Assembly: GCA_913061025.1 (NCBI GenBank)
Contig: CAJXUJ010000020.1
Span: 1-14,027 of the forward strand
Direction of reading: 5' to 3'
Length of the DNA: 14,027 bases
Source of the DNA: an uncultured Actinomycetes bacterium
Lineage (GTDB): Bacteria > Actinomycetota > Actinomycetes > S36-B12
Shown: positions 13,121 through 14,027 of the stretch, in pieces
How positions within the stretch are numbered: the first letter of the stretch is position 1
How the letters are laid out: each line of letters begins with the position of its first letter
Notes under the pieces: model-generated
The model's database searches: none
What the model saw: the letters and a program-made list of their open reading frames with translations, nothing else
Told to the model about the DNA's origin: nothing
Program-made: the position numbers and the translations under genes

Positions 13121-14027
13121 GCGTTCACGTTGGTCGTGGCGCTTTCCAGCCCGCGCGTCCGAAGGGCATAAGGCAGGAACAACACTGCGATCCACACCCC
13201 GATCGCGCCCAGTACGTGGATGACCACGAGTAGTTCCGGTAGGCCGGTGAAGTACTGCGTGTAGCCGACCACACCCTGTGTGAGGGCTATTGCCAGCAAT
13301 ATCCAGGTGCGCTTCACCAGTGACGACGGAGCGTGGATGACCGCCGCGGCAACGAGCAGTCCTACGGTCATGCCGAGGAATAGCAGCACGCTGTCGGCGT
13401 GCAGCCAGGCGACCGTGCGCGGATCGAACGCGAAGCGCGCTTCAACCTCTGCATCGCCGGAGTGCGGTCCGCTGCCGGTGGTGATGACACCGAGAACGAC
13501 GACGACGGCGGTGACGCCGACGAGCGCCCAGGTGAGATAGCGAACAGCCGTCGGGACCGTCCACTGCATCGGACGGTCCCCGGGCTCGCCCGAACGCGCG
13601 ACAAGGGCCACGCATGCGGCGACGAGTCCCATGGACACCAGGAAGTGGGCCGCGACGGTGGCCGGGTGCAACCCGGTCAGGACGGTGATACCGCCGAGGA
13701 CTGCCTGAGCGGCGGTCCCGACGATTGGCACGAAGGCCAAGATCGTGAGGACCCGACGCGGCTCCAGGCCCTGGGTTCGGCGTCGGTGCCGGTCGACGAG
13801 CGCCGCGACGATGGCTGCGATCGCGGCGATGGCCAACACGAAGGTCAGGAGTCGGTTTCCGAACTCCACATACTTGTGCCACGACTCAGCCTGGCGATTG
13901 GTGGGGACGTAGGAGCCTTCCACGCACTCGGGCCAGGTGGGGCAGCCGAGCCCACTCCCGGTGATCCGGACGATCGCGCCGGTCAGGATGATTCCGGCCT
14001 GAACGACCAGATTCGTGATGTACACGC
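13117..14027 (-). CDS. ctaA: Heme A synthase (N-terminus cut by window end)
   Basis: CtaA oxidises the C8 methyl group of heme O to a formyl group, giving heme A. It is an eight-helix membrane protein made of two similar halves. The visible 302 residues start inside or just before the first helix, so a short N-terminal piece probably lies beyond the window; the Met codon at 14025 may be internal. Numbering from that Met, the loop cysteine pair is Cys28 and Cys34 (GLGCPTWPEC). Conserved histidines are His127 (AAHFLVS), His209 (WLHADS) and His270 (VIHVLG). The first-half motif reads EFGNR (54-58), with Asn57 where the B. subtilis enzyme has a heme-ligand His; as I recall this is the usual actinobacterial form. 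TGSGLG (23-27 region) and TGSGPHSGDA mark the two repeats. It converges on ctaB with overlapping TAA stops (TTAA, 13117-13120). Confidence 0.93.
   Translation of the reverse strand, partial: VYITNLVVQAGIILTGAIVRITGSGLGCPTWPECVEGSYVPTNRQAESWHKYVEFGNRLLTFVLAIAAIAAIVAALVDRHRRRTQGLEPRRVLTILAFVPIVGTAAQAVLGGITVLTGLHPATVAAHFLVSMGLVAACVALVARSGEPGDRPMQWTVPTAVRYLTWALVGVTAVVVVLGVITTGSGPHSGDAEVEARFAFDPRTVAWLHADSVLLFLGMTVGLLVAAAVIHAPSSLVKRTWILLAIALTQGVVGYTQYFTGLPELLVVIHVLGAIGVWIAVLFLPYALRTRGLESATTNVNA
13119..13144 (+). terminator. Hairpin starting in the ctaB stop codon
   Basis: AAGCG (13119-13123) pairs with CGCTT (13140-13144), and CACG (13126-13129) with CGTG (13135-13138) around a TTGGT loop; a small internal loop separates the two stems. 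TCC follows, so there is only a short pyrimidine tail. It lies in the ctaA 3' coding end and is the best visible candidate for ending the ctaB transcript. On the opposite strand, GGGT (13096-13099) and ACCC (13104-13107) form a weaker hairpin just past the ctaA stop. Confidence 0.35.

Noticed and set aside
1..14027. Mobile elements, CRISPR arrays, tRNA or rRNA genes, phage or defence genes
   Set aside because: No transposase, integrase, spaced direct repeats, tRNA-like fold or rRNA sequence was recognised. Nearly all bases are accounted for by core metabolic and informational genes.

Overview
The window is a compact stretch of bacterial core genome with high G+C content. Gene content and order point to an actinobacterium (Actinomycetota). 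The actinobacterial markers are WhiA, an RbpA-family RNA polymerase-binding protein, a RapZ whose Walker A reads GMSGAGRS (Arg where most P-loops have Lys), the HR-x-Q form of the Pgk substrate loop, and the uvrC-rapZ-yvcK-whiA-gap-pgk-tpiA-secG order known from Mycobacterium and Streptomyces. I cannot name the genus. The tight packing (many stop/start overlaps, no gene-free stretch above about 130 bases) suggests a fairly compact genome.

Plus strand, 1-8901: the 3' end of a Rieske [2Fe-2S] protein gene, then uvrC (nucleotide excision repair), rapZ, yvcK and whiA in an almost gapless run. A 129-base intergenic region follows, probably carrying the promoter of the glycolytic block gap-pgk-tpiA. 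That block covers the lower-glycolysis steps from triose phosphate isomerisation to 3-phosphoglycerate. It continues into secG (protein export) and an RbpA-family gene.

Minus strand, 12085-8898: tkt and tal, the two non-oxidative pentose phosphate enzymes, are coupled by a TGATG stop/start overlap. tal meets the rbpA-family gene tail to tail with overlapping stop codons (CTAG). The oxidative-branch genes zwf, opcA and pgl, which lie next to tal in Mycobacterium and Streptomyces, are not between tal and rbpA here.

12086-14027: a 90-base divergent intergenic region separates tkt from ctaB (heme O synthase, plus strand). ctaB converges on ctaA (heme A synthase, minus strand, cut by the window end), again with overlapping stops (TTAA). 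CtaB and CtaA act in sequence to make heme A for aa3-type cytochrome oxidase, so the organism probably respires oxygen.

I found no mobile element, CRISPR array, tRNA, rRNA or undescribed multi-gene system. The points worth a second look are regulatory or comparative: hairpins at gene ends and in the tkt/ctaB divergent region, the divergent sigma-interaction region of the RbpA-family protein, the missing oxidative pentose phosphate genes, and a few substituted conserved residues.
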